NCBI GenBank assembly: GCA_009777635.1
Contig: WRLK01000010.1
Location: 1 to 64,000, forward strand
Reading direction: 5' to 3'
Length of the DNA stretch: 64,000 nt
Source of the DNA: Oscillospiraceae bacterium
GTDB lineage: Bacteria; Bacillota; Clostridia; Oscillospirales; Ruminococcaceae
Shown here: piece by piece, positions 62,927 to 64,000 of the stretch
Layout: each line of letters opens with the position of its first letter
Position numbering within the stretch: the first letter of the stretch is position 1
Notes under the pieces: model-generated
The model's input: only the letters and a program-made list of their open reading frames with translations
What the model was told of the DNA's origin: nothing
Databases searched by the model: none
Position numbers and translations under genes: made by a program

Positions 62927-63094
62927 ATGACCGACTATCAGTTTAAGCGTTATGAAGAGCTCCGTGATAAATGTTTTGCTTTGGAGTGTAAAAACGAAGC
63001 GCTCTATCAAACTGTTAAAGCAAGTGTCGAAGTGGGGAAAACTCCGGAAGAAATACTTGAATCCATTGCTGAATTTAAAGCAAAACACTTATAA
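62927..63094 (+). CDS. Small hypothetical protein
   Basis: 55 aa from ATG 62927, with AAGGGTGA upstream. All helical, MTDYQFKRYEELRDKCFALE then GKTPEEILESIAEFKAKHL. Family not recognised. A longer frame runs back through the tRNA and is not real. May be the head of the broken gene that follows. Confidence 0.5.
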   Translation: MTDYQFKRYEELRDKCFALECKNEALYQTVKASVEVGKTPEEILESIAEFKAKHL

Positions 63095-63097
63095 TGC

Positions 63098-63324
63098 CGA
63101 GAGTCATTTGCATGTCACCGAACAAGAATATGTTGATTTAAAAAAAATGCATTAGAAAAATACGCAAGACCGTGGCGGAAATAGATATGTTAAGCGATCA
63201 AGAGCGGTTATCCTTTATATCTTCTTTGATTCATGATGTTAAAATTGAAAATGGCTATCACATAAAAATCAGGTGGATTGATGCATTCAAATATGCAAAG
63301 AAACTGAATAAAATAGAACTTTGA
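63098..63324 (+). pseudogene. Frameshifted fragment, possibly the tail of a serine recombinase
   Basis: One frame reads ESHLHVTEQEYVDLKK up to a run of eight A near 63142-63149, another continues RKIRKTVAEIDMLSDQERLS to a stop at 63324. Removing one A joins them. The combined segment (VTEQEYVDLKK...LSDQERLSFISSLIHD...IKIRW) resembles the C-terminal end of large serine recombinases. Family call tentative. Confidence 0.35.
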
Positions 63325-63354
63325 TGTTGTACAGCATTTTGGGAGGTTGGAGAA

Positions 63355-64000
63355 ATGACAGTTATATATCGTAATGTTCGTCGCGCGATGTATGAAGAAG
63401 ACCCGGCTAAGTTGTTAAATAAATCCCGAAATTTTCGTGATATGGTTAGGCTGTTTAAACCGCTTAACTGGATTTCGTTTATTCTAATGATTTTTTCGCT
63501 AGCTTCCTTTGTTGTGTTTGTAGTTTTAGAAAAGTTTGAATTGCTACTAATCGTGCCCCTAGGTTTTATAGTACCTGTTGTGATAATATCAATACTACGG
63601 GAAAAATATCTGTATAATTACCAGCCAAGAGTAGCAGAATTGGAAGAAAAAAAACAAAATTATAAGGAATACATTCAAAAAATCAAATGTATTTTAGGTG
63701 ACAACGGAATTAATACCTCAAATAAACTATCAGAACTAAAAAATGAGTGCCAAGGCACATTAAAGATTCACTGGGATAAGTTCTCGGCAATGAATAATAA
63801 GGTTTTTGAAATTTTTATAGGTGTGCCTTTAGGTGCACTGATTGCAAGTATTATATATGCAGACGGAAAAGTCGCATCAAATGCGATAGTTGTTATAATA
63901 GTAGTTGGACTTTTGGTTGTTTGTCTTGCGAAATTGTTTCAGCGTTTTCTGTACTATTCGGACGAGCACTTTAAGGATAAATATTTACTTGATATCCTAA
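63355..64000 (+). CDS. Membrane protein with central coiled coil, cut by the right window edge
   Basis: ATG 63355 with GGGAGG upstream; open for 215 codons to the last base, stop not reached. Two membrane helices near residues 39-80 (WISFILMIFSLASFVVFVVL, LLLIVPLGFIVPVVIIS), a charged coiled region (YQPRVAELEEKKQNYKEYIQ), and two more helices near 150-195. Unknown family. More AT-rich than the flagellar block, so perhaps part of another accessory island beginning after the tRNA. Confidence 0.7.
   Translation, partial: MTVIYRNVRRAMYEEDPAKLLNKSRNFRDMVRLFKPLNWISFILMIFSLASFVVFVVLEKFELLLIVPLGFIVPVVIISILREKYLYNYQPRVAELEEKKQNYKEYIQKIKCILGDNGINTSNKLSELKNECQGTLKIHWDKFSAMNNKVFEIFIGVPLGALIASIIYADGKVASNAIVVIIVVGLLVVCLAKLFQRFLYYSDEHFKDKYLLDIL

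Noticed and set aside
62705..63094. Long open frame running through the tRNA-Ala gene
   Set aside because: The tRNA folds perfectly with identity elements. Only the part from ATG 62927, which has its own ribosome site, is kept as a gene.

Overview
The window looks like the chromosome of a motile, spore-forming member of the Clostridia. The evidence is a Gram-positive type flagellar gene order (FliY with a CheC-like front end, FlbD, DUF6470, FliW and CsrA), a YunB sporulation protein, a gatCAB amidotransferase operon directly behind ligA, sigma-A promoters with textbook spacing and strong GGAGG ribosome sites. I make no species call.

Bases 1-4050 hold a collapsed prophage. A truncated IS630 transposase enters from the left edge. 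It is followed by an S24-type phage repressor with a divergent promoter and TTGAA/TTCAA operators, then a chimeric gene that starts as a Cro-like XRE regulator and ends as the protein normally found just before phage lysis genes, then holin and amidase. The right border carries three 11-bp GGGGACT iterons plus a fourth copy, a 3' fragment that looks like the end of tmRNA, and a terminator.

Bases 4100-11700 are all on the minus strand: a translationally coupled SWIM zinc-finger / SNF2 helicase pair, a large serine recombinase co-transcribed with an unrecognised helical protein that has a Fic-like winged-helix tail, and a second serine recombinase that has lost its zinc ribbon. A cluster of three perfect palindromes lies at the promoter-side end.

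Bases 11800-20640 form one plus-strand operon for a phosphotransferase system that carries all its own parts: GntR/UTRA regulator, HAD phosphatase, NagA, ascorbate-type IIA, IIB and IIC, its own Enzyme I and HPr, and two SIS-domain sugar isomerases. It probably imports and degrades an amino sugar or acylated sugar that I cannot name. A strong terminator closes it.

Bases 20700-30740 contain a dehydrogenase remnant, an AT-rich intracellular-type subtilase, a DUF554 membrane protein, a hairpin-rich insertion flanked by 15-bp direct repeats, yunB, and ligA-gatC-gatA-gatB followed by an HD-domain gene.

Bases 30760-62570 are flagellar. On the minus strand, flgM-flgN-flgK-flgL-DUF6470-fliW-csrA starts from a sigma-28-type promoter. 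On the plus strand, flgB to fapA starts from a consensus sigma-A promoter. The two are separated by about 730 bp of AT-rich DNA holding a decayed 198-bp tandem duplication. The MotB homologue has glycine where the ion-conducting aspartate belongs, and fliL, flhF and flhG are missing from their usual places. An identical 33-bp repeat lies in front of both csrA and fapA. The window ends with a tRNA-Ala behind a perfect promoter, a small gene, a frameshifted fragment and a membrane protein cut by the right edge.
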